Source: Ardenticatenia bacterium | GTDB lineage: Bacteria > Chloroflexota > Anaerolineae > Aggregatilineales > Ch27 | Length of the DNA stretch: 15,185 bases | NCBI GenBank assembly: GCA_026983935.1 | Contig: JALSTC010000295.1 | Location: 1-15,185, forward strand | Reading direction: 5' to 3' | Shown: positions 1 through 7,151 of the stretch, in pieces | How positions within the stretch are numbered: the stretch's first letter is position 1 | Layout: each line of letters starts with the position of its first letter | The notes under the pieces: generated by a model | What the model was told of the DNA's origin: nothing | Databases searched by the model: none | The model's input: only the letters and a program-made list of their open reading frames with translations | Translations under genes and position numbers: made by a program

Positions 1-582
1 ACACCTTTCCCAACGCTTTCTCCTGCTCTGCTGGCCAATACCTACTGGGAGGGCGACGGCACGCTGAGCATGTGGGATTTGCAGTTCCCGGATGGGAGCT
101 TCCCGCGCTTCACGGTCTTTCCGGTCAATTTCTGGGTGGGGACTTTCGGCGATATCACGATGTACGGCATGCATGAAGAGGCCATTCAAAACGCCATCGA
201 GCAGATCAATCAGGTCGTGCCGATCCAGCGCGTGCAGAACCGCGCCTTCGCACACATCACCCTGTGGCTGATGTCGGACACCGAATTCGATGAGCATGCT
301 TCATGCGACGATATCGATCTGACCGTCGGCTGCACCGCTCCAACTTATACAGATGTCGGCATCATGCTGGTGGTCGTCTGGCTGCGGGTGAACGATGACT
401 GCTTTGCAGAAACGCTGCTGCACGAACTCACTCATGCGCTGGGCATCGGTGTGCACAGCCCCTACCCGGAGGACATCATGTACTTCCAGCAGACCTGCGG
501 GGAGCCGCGCTACAGCGCCCGGGACCTGGCTACCTTGCGCGCGCTGTACAGCGCCCCGGCCTATAATCCGCACGGCAGTTGA
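1..582 (+). CDS. metzincin-like zinc metalloprotease, 3' part (5' end outside window)
   Basis: The reading frame is open from base 1 to a TGA at 580-582, giving 193 visible residues. An internal ATG at 70 exists, but there is no stop upstream of it and the true start is probably off the window. At visible residues 141-152 there is a zinc-binding motif, HELTHALGIGVH: two His and the catalytic Glu in HExxH, then a Gly and a third His. It is followed by Ser-Pro and a DIMY segment that fits the metzincin Met-turn. The C-terminal stretch (SARDLATLRALY) resembles the end of matrixin-like catalytic domains. The third His lies one residue further from HExxH than in the standard HExxHxxGxxH spacing, as in some bacterial matrixin-like proteins with G-x-x-H-S. 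It is probably a secreted peptidase of M10-like type, but the signal peptide and propeptide cannot be seen. Its end faces the minus-strand gene at 591 across 8 bp with no terminator. Confidence 0.75.
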   Translation, partial: TPFPTLSPALLANTYWEGDGTLSMWDLQFPDGSFPRFTVFPVNFWVGTFGDITMYGMHEEAIQNAIEQINQVVPIQRVQNRAFAHITLWLMSDTEFDEHASCDDIDLTVGCTAPTYTDVGIMLVVVWLRVNDDCFAETLLHELTHALGIGVHSPYPEDIMYFQQTCGEPRYSARDLATLRALYSAPAYNPHGS

Positions 583-590
583 AGCAGCGA

Positions 591-1517
591 TCAGCGTCCC
601 TCCAGCGCCCGCGCAGAAACCCAGACTTCGCCGCCGCCTTCGATCTGCGCCGGCACAATTTCGCCAGAGTCAACCAGGGAATCCAGTGCCGCCGTCAGTT
701 CCCGCCTGGTCGGCTCAAAGACATGGAATAGCTGCCCGATCTGTTTTGTGGCTACAGCAATAGTATTGCTCACATACTGCCCGACCAGCGTTTGCCAGGC
801 CTGGCGCGTTCCGATTGCACGGGCCTGCTCCGGAAGATCGGGGTAATGGCGCATGGGGATGTCGTAGACAAAGCTGTAGTCCCACGCCCCCGCCCGCGCC
901 ACCCCAACCGGCAGGACTTTCATATCCACCTGCAGGGCAACCAGACCCCGCTCAAAGCGGCTCTTGCTCTCACTGGACGTCATTGACACACGGCGGCGCA
1001 GTTCGACCGTGTTCAACGGGCCGTGCTCCAACAGCGCCTCATAGATCAGGCGGGCCTCATGAGTTATGACCCCATCCTGCACCTGCTCCAGATAATCGTA
1101 TAGATCGCCAAAGTTGTGCGTCAGGGCATAGAAAGTCGCCTGCAGCCGGGGCGCGATCAGCGTGGCCCGGCGGCGCAGCAGCCTGGCATAATACCAGCGC
1201 GTCCCGCCGAGGGATTGATCCTTCCAGTGCCAGCTCTTGCTCAGGTCGGGGTCATCGTGCGCCTTTGGCACTTTCCGCGTACGCCCGGCAACAGCCTCGA
1301 ACAGACTGGGAGCCTCGATGCCCTTGATCGGCCACAAAAACGCAAAGCCCACATCATCAATAAAACGTTCGGCGTCCTCAATCGTCTTCAGCCGCAGGTC
1401 AGGCCTGCGCCTGTAGCGGCGATCCCGCTCGGCGGCCACCCACTCCGCAGCAACAGTCAGCATGTCCCAACGCACTCCCTGATCGAACAGCGGCGGAATG
1501 CGATCCGCCGCCGCCAA
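591..1517 (-). CDS. AlkZ-related winged-helix protein (putative DNA glycosylase relative)
   Basis: This is a 308-residue protein if translated from TTG at 1517. A stop codon lies two codons upstream, so no longer start is possible; GTG at 1475 and ATG at 1463 are shorter alternatives, and no strong Shine-Dalgarno settles the choice. Visible landmarks are an aromatic-rich block (GFAFLWPIKG, residues 57-66), the segment HDDPDLSKSWHWKD (87-100), an Arg-rich helix (112-118), and a probable winged helix at about 152-200 (LIYEALLEHGPLNTVELRR). The C-terminal part has features of a second small helical or wing unit. The pattern fits the AlkZ/YcaQ-related family; AlkZ proteins excise alkylated or crosslinked bases. 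I do not see a clear catalytic QxQ motif, so activity is not implied. The gene starts 26 bp after the permease gene in the same direction and is probably the last gene of that operon. Family assignment is by remembered sequence pattern only. Confidence 0.6.
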   Translation of the reverse strand: MAAADRIPPLFDQGVRWDMLTVAAEWVAAERDRRYRRRPDLRLKTIEDAERFIDDVGFAFLWPIKGIEAPSLFEAVAGRTRKVPKAHDDPDLSKSWHWKDQSLGGTRWYYARLLRRRATLIAPRLQATFYALTHNFGDLYDYLEQVQDGVITHEARLIYEALLEHGPLNTVELRRRVSMTSSESKSRFERGLVALQVDMKVLPVGVARAGAWDYSFVYDIPMRHYPDLPEQARAIGTRQAWQTLVGQYVSNTIAVATKQIGQLFHVFEPTRRELTAALDSLVDSGEIVPAQIEGGGEVWVSARALEGR

Positions 1518-1543
1518 TATTTACGGATATTCGGGCCTGCGGA

Positions 1544-2512
1544 TCATTCTCGCGAGAACTCCGCGCCCAGTGCAGCGGGCGGCTCGGAGCGCAGGAAATT
1601 TCGCAGCACGCGCTGTACCGGTCCTGGCGCGACACGTATTAATCGCTCCACGAATCCACCGGAAACCAGCAGCAGGGTCAGGATCATCAGCACCCAGGGG
1701 ACGGCATTCACCAGCACCAGCGGCAGGTCGGTCTGCTGCTGGATGGTGCTGGCCAGCGCCCGCAGCCCGGCGAACAGATACGCGCCAAAGGCCACACGAA
1801 ACGGATGCCAGCCGCCGAAGATGACAATAGCCAGCGCGATCCAGCCATCACCGCGCATCACGGGCGGGTTGGCCCAGCCGGGCTTGATCGCCAGCGCGTA
1901 GCTTGCCCCGGCCAGTCCGACCATAGCTCCTCCAACCGCCGTATAGAAATAGCGGGTGCGGTTAACATTTGTGCCGCGGGCGAAGGCCGTCGCCGGGCGT
2001 TCTCCAACTGCCCGCAGTGCCAGGCCGTAGCGGGTGCGGTACATCACAAACCACGTCCCAAAAAGCAAAACAAAGCTGAAGTACACCAGCAGATTGTGGC
2101 GGAAGAATATCTGTCCCAGGAACGGCACATCTGCCAGCACGGGGATCGGGACGGTGGGAAAGGTCGGGCCGGGGATGCGTGTATAATCCTGCCCCAGGAA
2201 CTGCGCCAGGTCCGCGGCCAGCAGAGTCAGCACAAACCCCACCGCCACCTGATCCTGCTTCAATTCGATATTCGCCACAACGATCAGGAGCGCGATCAAC
2301 ATGCCGATCACCGTACCCGCCAGCAGCCCCAGCAAGGCATTTCCGGAGAGATAGGCCGTCACAAAGCCAACCATCGCCGCCAGCGCAATGCTGCCGTCCA
2401 GCGAGAGATTGACCACACCCACACGCTCGGTGATCGTCTCACCGATGCTGGCGATCACCAGCGGCGTTGCATTGGAAACAATCGATCCCAGAATACGCGC
2501 TAACTCATCCAC
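1544..2512 (-). CDS. BMP-type ABC transporter permease, second subunit (NupQ/YufQ-like)
   Basis: This 322-residue integral membrane protein is mostly hydrophobic, with roughly eight to nine membrane segments. It belongs to the branched-chain amino acid/ribose-type permease family (BPD_transp_2). The opening VDELARILGS followed by ERVGVVNLSLDG is characteristic of the second permease in BMP/nucleoside systems, as is the cytoplasmic segment TRYGLALRAVGERP, which contacts the ATPase. I chose GTG at 2512 over the ATG at 2605, because the ATG would add a basic, non-homologous leader buried in the upstream gene. The GTG has an AGGAGG six bases upstream, and it overlaps the end of the upstream permease gene by 8 bp (GTGGATGA). 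It should pair with the 2505-3632 permease and the ATPase at 3629 to form the inner-membrane complex. The likely substrate is a nucleoside or related small solute, by family only. Confidence 0.88.
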   Translation of the reverse strand: MDELARILGSIVSNATPLVIASIGETITERVGVVNLSLDGSIALAAMVGFVTAYLSGNALLGLLAGTVIGMLIALLIVVANIELKQDQVAVGFVLTLLAADLAQFLGQDYTRIPGPTFPTVPIPVLADVPFLGQIFFRHNLLVYFSFVLLFGTWFVMYRTRYGLALRAVGERPATAFARGTNVNRTRYFYTAVGGAMVGLAGASYALAIKPGWANPPVMRGDGWIALAIVIFGGWHPFRVAFGAYLFAGLRALASTIQQQTDLPLVLVNAVPWVLMILTLLLVSGGFVERLIRVAPGPVQRVLRNFLRSEPPAALGAEFSRE

Positions 2513-3632
2513 TGGCCGCCTCCTCAGACTGCGGCTGTGCCCCCGTCGGCGTCTGCTCGGGCAAACGGGTAATGACCTGCCCCTGCATCCGCCCACGTAC
2601 ACCATTCGCCAGAATAACCATCAGCACCAGAATCCCCTGCACCACCCCGGCAAGGCTCTGATCAAGCTGCAGGGCGATCTTCAGGCGTGTGCTGCCCGCC
2701 AGAATTGCCGCGAAAAAGAACGATACAAACGGCACCCAGATGGTGCGCGTACCCGTCAGCAAAACGACCAACAGACCCAGAAAGCCGATCCCGCCGCTGA
2801 CCAGCGGGCGCATACTGCCATACGTAAACAGCACGCGGAAAGCACCGCCCAGCCCCGCGAATGCACCACAGGCCGCAATGGCCAGCACGGCATTACGGTC
2901 GGTGGCCACGCCCAGCAGCAGCGCTGATCGGGGACTCTTGCCCAGCGCCTTGAGTTCCAGCCCCCAGCGTGTGCCGCGCAGCGCCACCGCCACCACGACA
3001 AACGCCACAGCCACGAGCACCAGCGCCAGCAGGCTGACACGGAAGCCGGAACTTACCGGCTGCAGCAGAGCGGCTTCCTGAAAGGGGGCGGTGGACTGCA
3101 GACTGCCACCTTCCGGGGGCTGCCAGGGGCCGGCGATCAGGTAGATGGCATAAATGCTCGCCAGGTTGTTGAGGGCGACACCGCCGAAAATCTCATGCAC
3201 ACCGCCGCGTGTCTTGAGCACACCCGCCAGCGCCCCCCACAGCGCCCCGCCAATCGCCGCCGCGATTAATTCCAGCGGAACCAGCAGCACGGACGGCAGG
3301 AATATCTCCCGCGCCACCCAACTGGCAAAGATTGCGCCGAACATCATCTGGCCTTCCACACCGATGTTCCACAGGCCCGCCGTGAAGGAGATCACCAGCC
3401 CAAAGCTGGCAAGCGCAAGGGGAATCCAGAAATTCACCACCCCGGCAAAACGCCCCGGATCGATTCCGTCCGGCTTCATGCCGATGCCCTGCCATATCTT
3501 ATCGAAGACCTCCAGCGGCGAGGCCCCAACGGCTATGATGATCAGCGCCGTCAGCAGCAGCGATGCCGCAATCGAACCGAGGGTCAGCGCTACGCCAAGA
3601 AAGCGCCGTGAGGCCAATCTGCCGTCACTCAT
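2505..3632 (-). CDS. BMP-type ABC transporter permease, first subunit (NupP/YufP-like)
   Basis: This 375-residue polytopic membrane protein has an N-terminal hydrophobic helix (about residues 11-34) and many further segments. It carries the family landmark FTAGLWNIGVEGQMMFGAI, followed by the segment near WVAREIF. The cytoplasmic coupling region contains RGTRWGLELKALGKSP, equivalent to the EAA-like loop that docks on the ATPase. This is the longer of the two permeases usual in BMP/nucleoside ABC systems. The start is ATG at 3632, which overlaps the ATPase stop codon as ATGA (3629-3632). AAGGAGG lies seven bases upstream at 3640-3646. The C-terminus is a short hydrophilic tail rich in Gln, Glu and Ser, and its stop lies inside the start region of the next permease gene. 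Confidence 0.9.
   Translation of the reverse strand: MSDGRLASRRFLGVALTLGSIAASLLLTALIIIAVGASPLEVFDKIWQGIGMKPDGIDPGRFAGVVNFWIPLALASFGLVISFTAGLWNIGVEGQMMFGAIFASWVAREIFLPSVLLVPLELIAAAIGGALWGALAGVLKTRGGVHEIFGGVALNNLASIYAIYLIAGPWQPPEGGSLQSTAPFQEAALLQPVSSGFRVSLLALVLVAVAFVVVAVALRGTRWGLELKALGKSPRSALLLGVATDRNAVLAIAACGAFAGLGGAFRVLFTYGSMRPLVSGGIGFLGLLVVLLTGTRTIWVPFVSFFFAAILAGSTRLKIALQLDQSLAGVVQGILVLMVILANGVRGRMQGQVITRLPEQTPTGAQPQSEEAASG
2519..2525 (-). promoter_or_regulatory. ribosome binding site deciding a GTG start
   Basis: On the minus strand the sequence reads GAGGAGG, then six bases, then GTG at 2512. This is the best Shine-Dalgarno match in the operon. It fixes the start of the second permease inside the last codons of the first, which indicates translational coupling. 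Confidence 0.8.
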
Positions 3633-5113
3633 GCCGCTGCCTCCTTACGAATGCCTTGCCCGCCAATCAGGTGGCCCAGTTCTTCCACCGTCGTGCTCTC
3701 CGGCTCGGTGACTTCCGTCACCTGCCCGGCGTAGAATACCAGAATGCGATCGCTGTAAGTCATAATTTCGTCCAGGTCTGCTGAGGTAAACAGCACCGCC
3801 GTTCCCTCCGAACGACGGGCAAGAATCTGCTCCCATATCCACCGTGCCGATTCCACGTCCAGGCCGCGTGTGGGATGCTCCAGCACCAGTATATGCGGGC
3901 TGGACGGCATCAACGCCATCAAGACGCGCTGCTGGTTGCCGCCGGAGAGCGTCTCAATCGGGCTGTCCGGGCGGCCATAGATGTTGTAGTGGTTGATGCG
4001 CTCTTCTGTGACCGCACGGGCGCGTTCCCAGTCAATCCAGGCCCGCTGTTCGGGATCAACCAGGGCAAAATGCTCGGTCAGCGTAAGACCGCTGACCAGC
4101 CCCTCCTCCAGACGTCCCGCCGCGCCGAATCCCACGCCCGCCTCCAGAAAAGCGCGGAACGGCCGCCCGGTCATATCCTGACCGTTGATCAACACCCGGC
4201 CTTTCAGCGGCTTCAGCAAGCCCACACTGGCCCGCATCAGCAACTCCTGGCCGCTGCCATCCAGACCGGCCAGCCCAACGACCTCGCCAGCACGAATCTG
4301 CAGATTCAGTCCTTCCACTGTCACCCGATGGCTGGCCACCGTCAGGTCACGCACTTCCAGCACCACATCGCCCGGGGCGACTTTTTCATGTGACGGCGGA
4401 GCCAGCTCCTGCCCGAACATCATCGCCACCAGTTCATCGGTCGTCACCGGCAGCTTTGCCTGCCCGACCAGCCGCCCCAGGCGCAGAACGGCCACCTCGT
4501 CGCAGAGTTCGAGCACGTCTTCCAGCTTGTGGGAGACAAAGAGCACCGTCAGGCCGTCTTCCTTTGCCAGCCGCTTGAGTGAGCCAAACAGTACACTCTT
4601 CTGCAGCGCAGAAATGCCGGTCGTCGGCTCATCCAGAATCAGCACCCGCACCCCCAGGGCCAGCAGGCGAATGATCTCAAGCTGCTGACGCTGGCCAATG
4701 CTCAGGCGTTCGATGGTCACATCAGGATTCAGATCAAAATGAAAACGGGCGCTCAACTGCTGGAGCTGCTCCCGGGCGGCCTGCCAATCTGGCAGCGCGC
4801 CGTCAGGGCGTCCATATACAAAGTTTTCCAGTACAGTAAAAGGGCCAATATCCAGCGGGTCCTGCTGCAGCATCCCGATCCCGGCCTCAATCGCGCCCTG
4901 CGGATCGGTGTAATGCACCGGCTTCCCATCCACGAAAATTTCGCCGCTGTCCGGCAGGTAAAAGCCGGAGAGAATCTTCATCAGCGTGGACTTGCCAGCG
5001 CCATTCTCGCCGAGGATGCCATAAATACGGCCATCATCGAACTTGAGCGAGATATCATTATTTGCATGAACGGGGCCAAAAGACTTGTGAATATGACGTA
5101 CTTCAATGCTCAT
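3629..5113 (-). CDS. BMP-type ABC transporter ATP-binding protein, tandem NBDs (NupO/YufO-like)
   Basis: This 494-residue protein contains two ABC domains in one chain, the architecture of sugar and nucleoside importers related to RbsA. Domain 1 has Walker A GENGAGKST (35-43), a Q-loop Gln at 83/84, signature LSIGQRQ (137-143), Walker B VLILDEP (157-163) and switch His195. Domain 2 has a degenerate Walker A (GLDGSGQEL, 283-291, lacking the GK[S/T] pair), signature LSGGNQQ (389-395), and a Walker B ending Glu-His at 412-413 instead of Asp-Glu. The second site is therefore probably not hydrolytic, which is usual for the second half of this family, although the His is unusual. The start is ATG at 5113 with GGAG nine bases upstream. 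The gene overlaps the first permease by 4 bp. It should energise import by the two permeases; the substrate is not determined by this sequence. Confidence 0.92.
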   Translation of the reverse strand: MSIEVRHIHKSFGPVHANNDISLKFDDGRIYGILGENGAGKSTLMKILSGFYLPDSGEIFVDGKPVHYTDPQGAIEAGIGMLQQDPLDIGPFTVLENFVYGRPDGALPDWQAAREQLQQLSARFHFDLNPDVTIERLSIGQRQQLEIIRLLALGVRVLILDEPTTGISALQKSVLFGSLKRLAKEDGLTVLFVSHKLEDVLELCDEVAVLRLGRLVGQAKLPVTTDELVAMMFGQELAPPSHEKVAPGDVVLEVRDLTVASHRVTVEGLNLQIRAGEVVGLAGLDGSGQELLMRASVGLLKPLKGRVLINGQDMTGRPFRAFLEAGVGFGAAGRLEEGLVSGLTLTEHFALVDPEQRAWIDWERARAVTEERINHYNIYGRPDSPIETLSGGNQQRVLMALMPSSPHILVLEHPTRGLDVESARWIWEQILARRSEGTAVLFTSADLDEIMTYSDRILVFYAGQVTEVTEPESTTVEELGHLIGGQGIRKEAAA

Positions 5114-5138
5114 AGGCGGAGACTCCGACAGTTAAACA

Positions 5139-5165
5139 GGGCGACCACCCTGAGGGTGGCCGCCC
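5139..5165 (-). promoter_or_regulatory. intercistronic stem-loop between binding-protein and ATPase genes
   Basis: The minus-strand RNA can form a 12-bp stem (11 Watson-Crick pairs and one G-U) with a 3-base loop: arms at 5139-5150 and 5154-5165, loop at 5151-5153. It occupies most of the 74-bp gap between the binding-protein stop and the ATPase start. No run of U follows; the downstream bases are UGUUUAAC. A partial attenuator or a 3'-end stabiliser is therefore more likely than a full terminator. Such an element would favour a high ratio of binding protein to ATPase and permeases. Confidence 0.65.
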
Positions 5166-5187
5166 GGAATACGCTTTGCTGAGGTAC

Positions 5188-6408
5188 TTACTCGCTGTCG
5201 CCAGTCATACCTTCCAGCAACTGTTCGAGGTACCACACATCAATGGGCACCACGACCTCGCCCTCTTCAGCCAGCGGGGTGCCATCCTGTAGGTTCAGCG
5301 GGCCGACCCACAGCCCCAGGCTGCGGCCTTCCTCGCGGACGGTGTCCTGATCCAGACTGCCGCTGTCCTGTTCGGCCAGGAAAGCGATGAACTCTTCAAG
5401 CTGGGCCTGCTGATCTTCGTTCAGGCCATCGCCCATGACCCAGCCGACCGCGGTGCGATCGTTATCGGTCAGGTCATCCCAGTAGGGGCTGTTCCAGTTC
5501 CAGCCCTGCTCCCACTCGCCGTTCTTCACAGCTTCGGCGATCTCGGTGTAAGCGGGGCCCCAGTTGAAGTAAGGAACGCCCAGGCAGATATCCGGCGCTT
5601 CGGCGCATGCGCCTTCATAGTCATAGGGGACAGCCCAGACGGCTTCGCCTTCTTCTGCGCGCTGCCCCGCCACGACAATGGCCTCGGTGGTGTCAATACC
5701 GCTGACCACCACGTCTGCCCCCTGGTCAAAGAAGCGCTGGGTTTCTTCGGTCGGGTCGAGCGTCACACCGGGGATGTTAAACCAGAAGCCGATCCAGGTG
5801 ACCGTGAATTCCAGATCATCGGGATTCATGCCACGGTAGTTCTCATAGCAGTAGCGTGCGCCCAGGTAAACGCTGGAGGCCAGACGACGGGTTTCGTCAT
5901 TGATTAACGGCCCCAGGTAGCCAATGCTGCCGGTTTCTGTGGCCAGCGCAGCGGCGCATCCGGCAATCTGCTTACCCCAGACCATATTGCCCATGACGTT
6001 GCCTTCATTCGATGGAGCTTCACCGGTGAGCACGTCATCGCCAGAAGCGTTGATGAAGACGACATCCGGATGGTTCTGCGCCACTTCCAGCGTGTCCTCT
6101 TCAAAGGCATCGGACGTGGTGAAGATCAGGCGTGCGCCTTCCGAAACCATTTCCTCAACCACCTGTGCCAGAGTCGTCTCCGGTGCATCTGCCGGATTCA
6201 GACTCTCAAAGAAGACCATGCGGCTGTTTTCCACATGCTCTTCCACATAGCGCCCGGCGGTGAAGTGCGCCTCGCTCCAGCCGTGATCGTTACGCGGGCC
6301 GACAAGCACCATACCAAAGACGAATTCATCGTCCTGGGCAAGCCCACTCCCGGCAGGCAGGAGCATCGCCACCAACAAAACAAGGATAAGTAAACGCCTG
6401 CGGTTCAT
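5188..6408 (-). CDS. BMP-family ABC transporter substrate-binding protein
   Basis: This 406-residue exported protein starts at ATG 6408. A longer in-frame reading to 6504 adds a non-conserved hydrophilic leader and was not used. From 6408 the product begins with a clear signal peptide: MNRRR, then a hydrophobic core, then an SGLA/QDD cleavage site near residue 24. GGAG lies five bases upstream, with GGAGGAG a little further away. No cysteine is present at the cleavage site, so this is a signal peptidase I substrate rather than the lipoprotein usual for many family members. The segment GPRNDHGWSEAHF (37-49) matches the ligand-binding opening of BMP/PnrA-type proteins. The two-lobe fold is supported by repeated hydrophobic strands such as GARLIFTTSD (91-100) and ADVVVSGIDT (231-240). 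It is first in the operon and feeds the downstream ATPase and permeases. Purine nucleosides or a simple sugar-like ligand are possible. Confidence 0.9.
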   Translation of the reverse strand: MNRRRLLILVLLVAMLLPAGSGLAQDDEFVFGMVLVGPRNDHGWSEAHFTAGRYVEEHVENSRMVFFESLNPADAPETTLAQVVEEMVSEGARLIFTTSDAFEEDTLEVAQNHPDVVFINASGDDVLTGEAPSNEGNVMGNMVWGKQIAGCAAALATETGSIGYLGPLINDETRRLASSVYLGARYCYENYRGMNPDDLEFTVTWIGFWFNIPGVTLDPTEETQRFFDQGADVVVSGIDTTEAIVVAGQRAEEGEAVWAVPYDYEGACAEAPDICLGVPYFNWGPAYTEIAEAVKNGEWEQGWNWNSPYWDDLTDNDRTAVGWVMGDGLNEDQQAQLEEFIAFLAEQDSGSLDQDTVREEGRSLGLWVGPLNLQDGTPLAEEGEVVVPIDVWYLEQLLEGMTGDSE

Positions 6409-6547
6409 AGATTCTCCATCTCCTCCAACTAAAAAATGGACAGAGCACACGGGCTTCCCGCCCCTCAAAACAGTTGCAGTTGGCAGGAAGTTTTCCCATT
6501 CCACAGTATACAGGAATCATCCATAAAATACATCTGACATTTGGATC
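6409..6547 (-). promoter_or_regulatory. leader and possible promoter of the BMP operon
   Basis: This non-coding stretch precedes the binding-protein gene. The best -10 match on the minus strand is TATACT at 6505-6510, about 95 bases before the ATG. There is no convincing -35 at 16-18 bases, so the promoter call is weak. The leader also contains a small CGGG/CCCG hairpin, but I recognise no riboswitch. The tandem GGAG motifs near 6414-6426 form the ribosome binding region. Confidence 0.35.
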
Positions 6548-6587
6548 AAAAAAGCGCGCTGCAACCATCCGGCCTGCAACGCGCTTT
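6548..6587 (-). terminator. intrinsic terminator of trxA
   Basis: The minus-strand RNA forms a 13-bp stem (one G-U pair) from arms at 6575-6587 and 6551-6563 with an 11-base loop. Six U residues at 6548-6553 overlap the 3' base of the stem and run beyond it. The hairpin begins 21 bp after the trxA stop and is the clearest rho-independent terminator in the window. It separates trxA from the BMP operon that follows on the same strand. Confidence 0.88.
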
Positions 6588-6608
6588 ACCCGTCCATCTT
6601 CAGCCTGT

Positions 6609-6941
6609 TTAGCCGAGATGCGGCTCCAGTTTGCTGACGATACGATCCTTGGGCATATACCCGATCAGACGCTCGACCGGCTGACCGTCTTTGAACAGAA
6701 TCAGCGTGGGGATCCCCATGATGCCATATTCCATCATGATAGAAGGATTGCTGTCCGCATCCAGCCGCCCGACGCGCAGCTTACCTTCATATTCTTCCGA
6801 AAGCGCCACCACGTGCGGCTCGATCATCTTGCAGGGGCCGCACCATTCCGCCCAGAAGTCAATCAAGACCGGCAGATCGGATTCCAGCACCTCTTTGCCA
6901 AAGGTCTCCTCGGTTACTTCAAACGTCTTCCCATGAGCCAT
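6609..6941 (-). CDS. trxA: thioredoxin
   Basis: This 110-residue cytoplasmic thioredoxin is of normal family length. The redox-active motif WCGPC is at residues 33-37, preceded by the buried acid in LIDFWAE (D28). The cis-proline loop GIPTL has Pro78, followed by FKDGQPVERLIGY, the usual C-terminal half of the fold. It reduces protein disulfides using electrons from thioredoxin reductase, which is not in this window. The start is ATG at 6941, with GGGAG eleven bases upstream (rather distant). The gene is monocistronic: it has its own promoter at 6986-7015 and its own terminator at 6548-6587. It is divergent from hrcA, with about 210 bp between start codons. Confidence 0.96.
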   Translation of the reverse strand: MAHGKTFEVTEETFGKEVLESDLPVLIDFWAEWCGPCKMIEPHVVALSEEYEGKLRVGRLDADSNPSIMMEYGIMGIPTLILFKDGQPVERLIGYMPKDRIVSKLEPHLG

Positions 6942-6985
6942 GAGTGATCCATCTCCCTCAGTTTATTCACATGTTGAATGCCGCT

Positions 6986-7015
6986 ATAGTAATGAATGAA
7001 CCGCCCCCCTGTCAA
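6986..7015 (-). promoter_or_regulatory. sigma70-type promoter of trxA
   Basis: On the minus strand a perfect TTGACA (7015-7010) and TACTAT (6991-6986) are separated by 18 bp. Transcription would start near 6979, giving a leader of about 38 bases to the trxA ATG. The -35 box lies 37 bp from the -35 box of the divergent hrcA promoter. Confidence 0.75.
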
Positions 7016-7052
7016 GGGCCTGCCTCCATGAATCTTGCGCCACTGCTGCCCT

Positions 7053-7081
7053 TTGACGCCCCCATTCACGCATGGTATCAT
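7053..7081 (+). promoter_or_regulatory. sigma70-type promoter of hrcA (extended -10)
   Basis: TTGACG (7053-7058) and TATCAT (7076-7081) are separated by exactly 17 bp. A TG dinucleotide one base before the -10 (7073-7074) makes it an extended -10. The start point should be near 7088, just upstream of the CIRCE operator, which places the operator in the initially transcribed region. Confidence 0.82.
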
Positions 7082-7096
7082 CAACAACGGACGCAG

Positions 7097-7123
7097 ATAG
7101 CACTCTTATGCAGCGAGTGCTAA
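7097..7123. promoter_or_regulatory. CIRCE operator (HrcA binding site)
   Basis: The inverted repeat ATAGCACTC, nine bases, GAGTGCTAA matches the CIRCE consensus (TTAGCACTC-N9-GAGTGCTAA) at every position except the first. It sits about 10 bases downstream of the predicted hrcA start point and ends 28 bp before the hrcA ATG. HrcA should bind here and repress its own transcription. I found no second CIRCE in front of grpE, dnaK or dnaJ. Confidence 0.95.
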
Positions 7124-7151
7124 ATTCTTGCACAGTGACGAGGCTTGGTTC

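Noticed and set aside
1116..1901. 261-codon plus-strand frame spanning the AlkZ-related gene and permease end
   Set aside because: It crosses two real minus-strand genes, has low-complexity composition and no ribosome binding site or homology that I can see.
1805..2503. 232-codon plus-strand frame over the permease gene
   Set aside because: It is rich in Gln, Arg and His, has no domain and is antisense to a clear membrane protein; a shadow frame.
2513..2605. Longer start at 2605 for the second permease
   Set aside because: It would add an Arg-rich non-membrane leader that is simply the upstream gene read in another frame. The GTG at 2512 has a perfect Shine-Dalgarno.
6409..6504. Longer start at 6504 for the BMP binding protein
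   Set aside because: It places 32 hydrophilic residues before an obvious signal peptide; the ATG at 6408 has its own ribosome binding site.
6409..6504. Riboswitch in the BMP operon leader (purine or preQ1 type considered)
   Set aside because: Only a 4-bp hairpin is evident; none of the conserved junction or loop bases of those classes is present.
7128..7151. TTG at 7128 as the hrcA start
   Set aside because: It lies four bases after the CIRCE repeat with no ribosome binding site. ATG at 7152 has GACGAGG eight bases upstream and matches the usual HrcA length.
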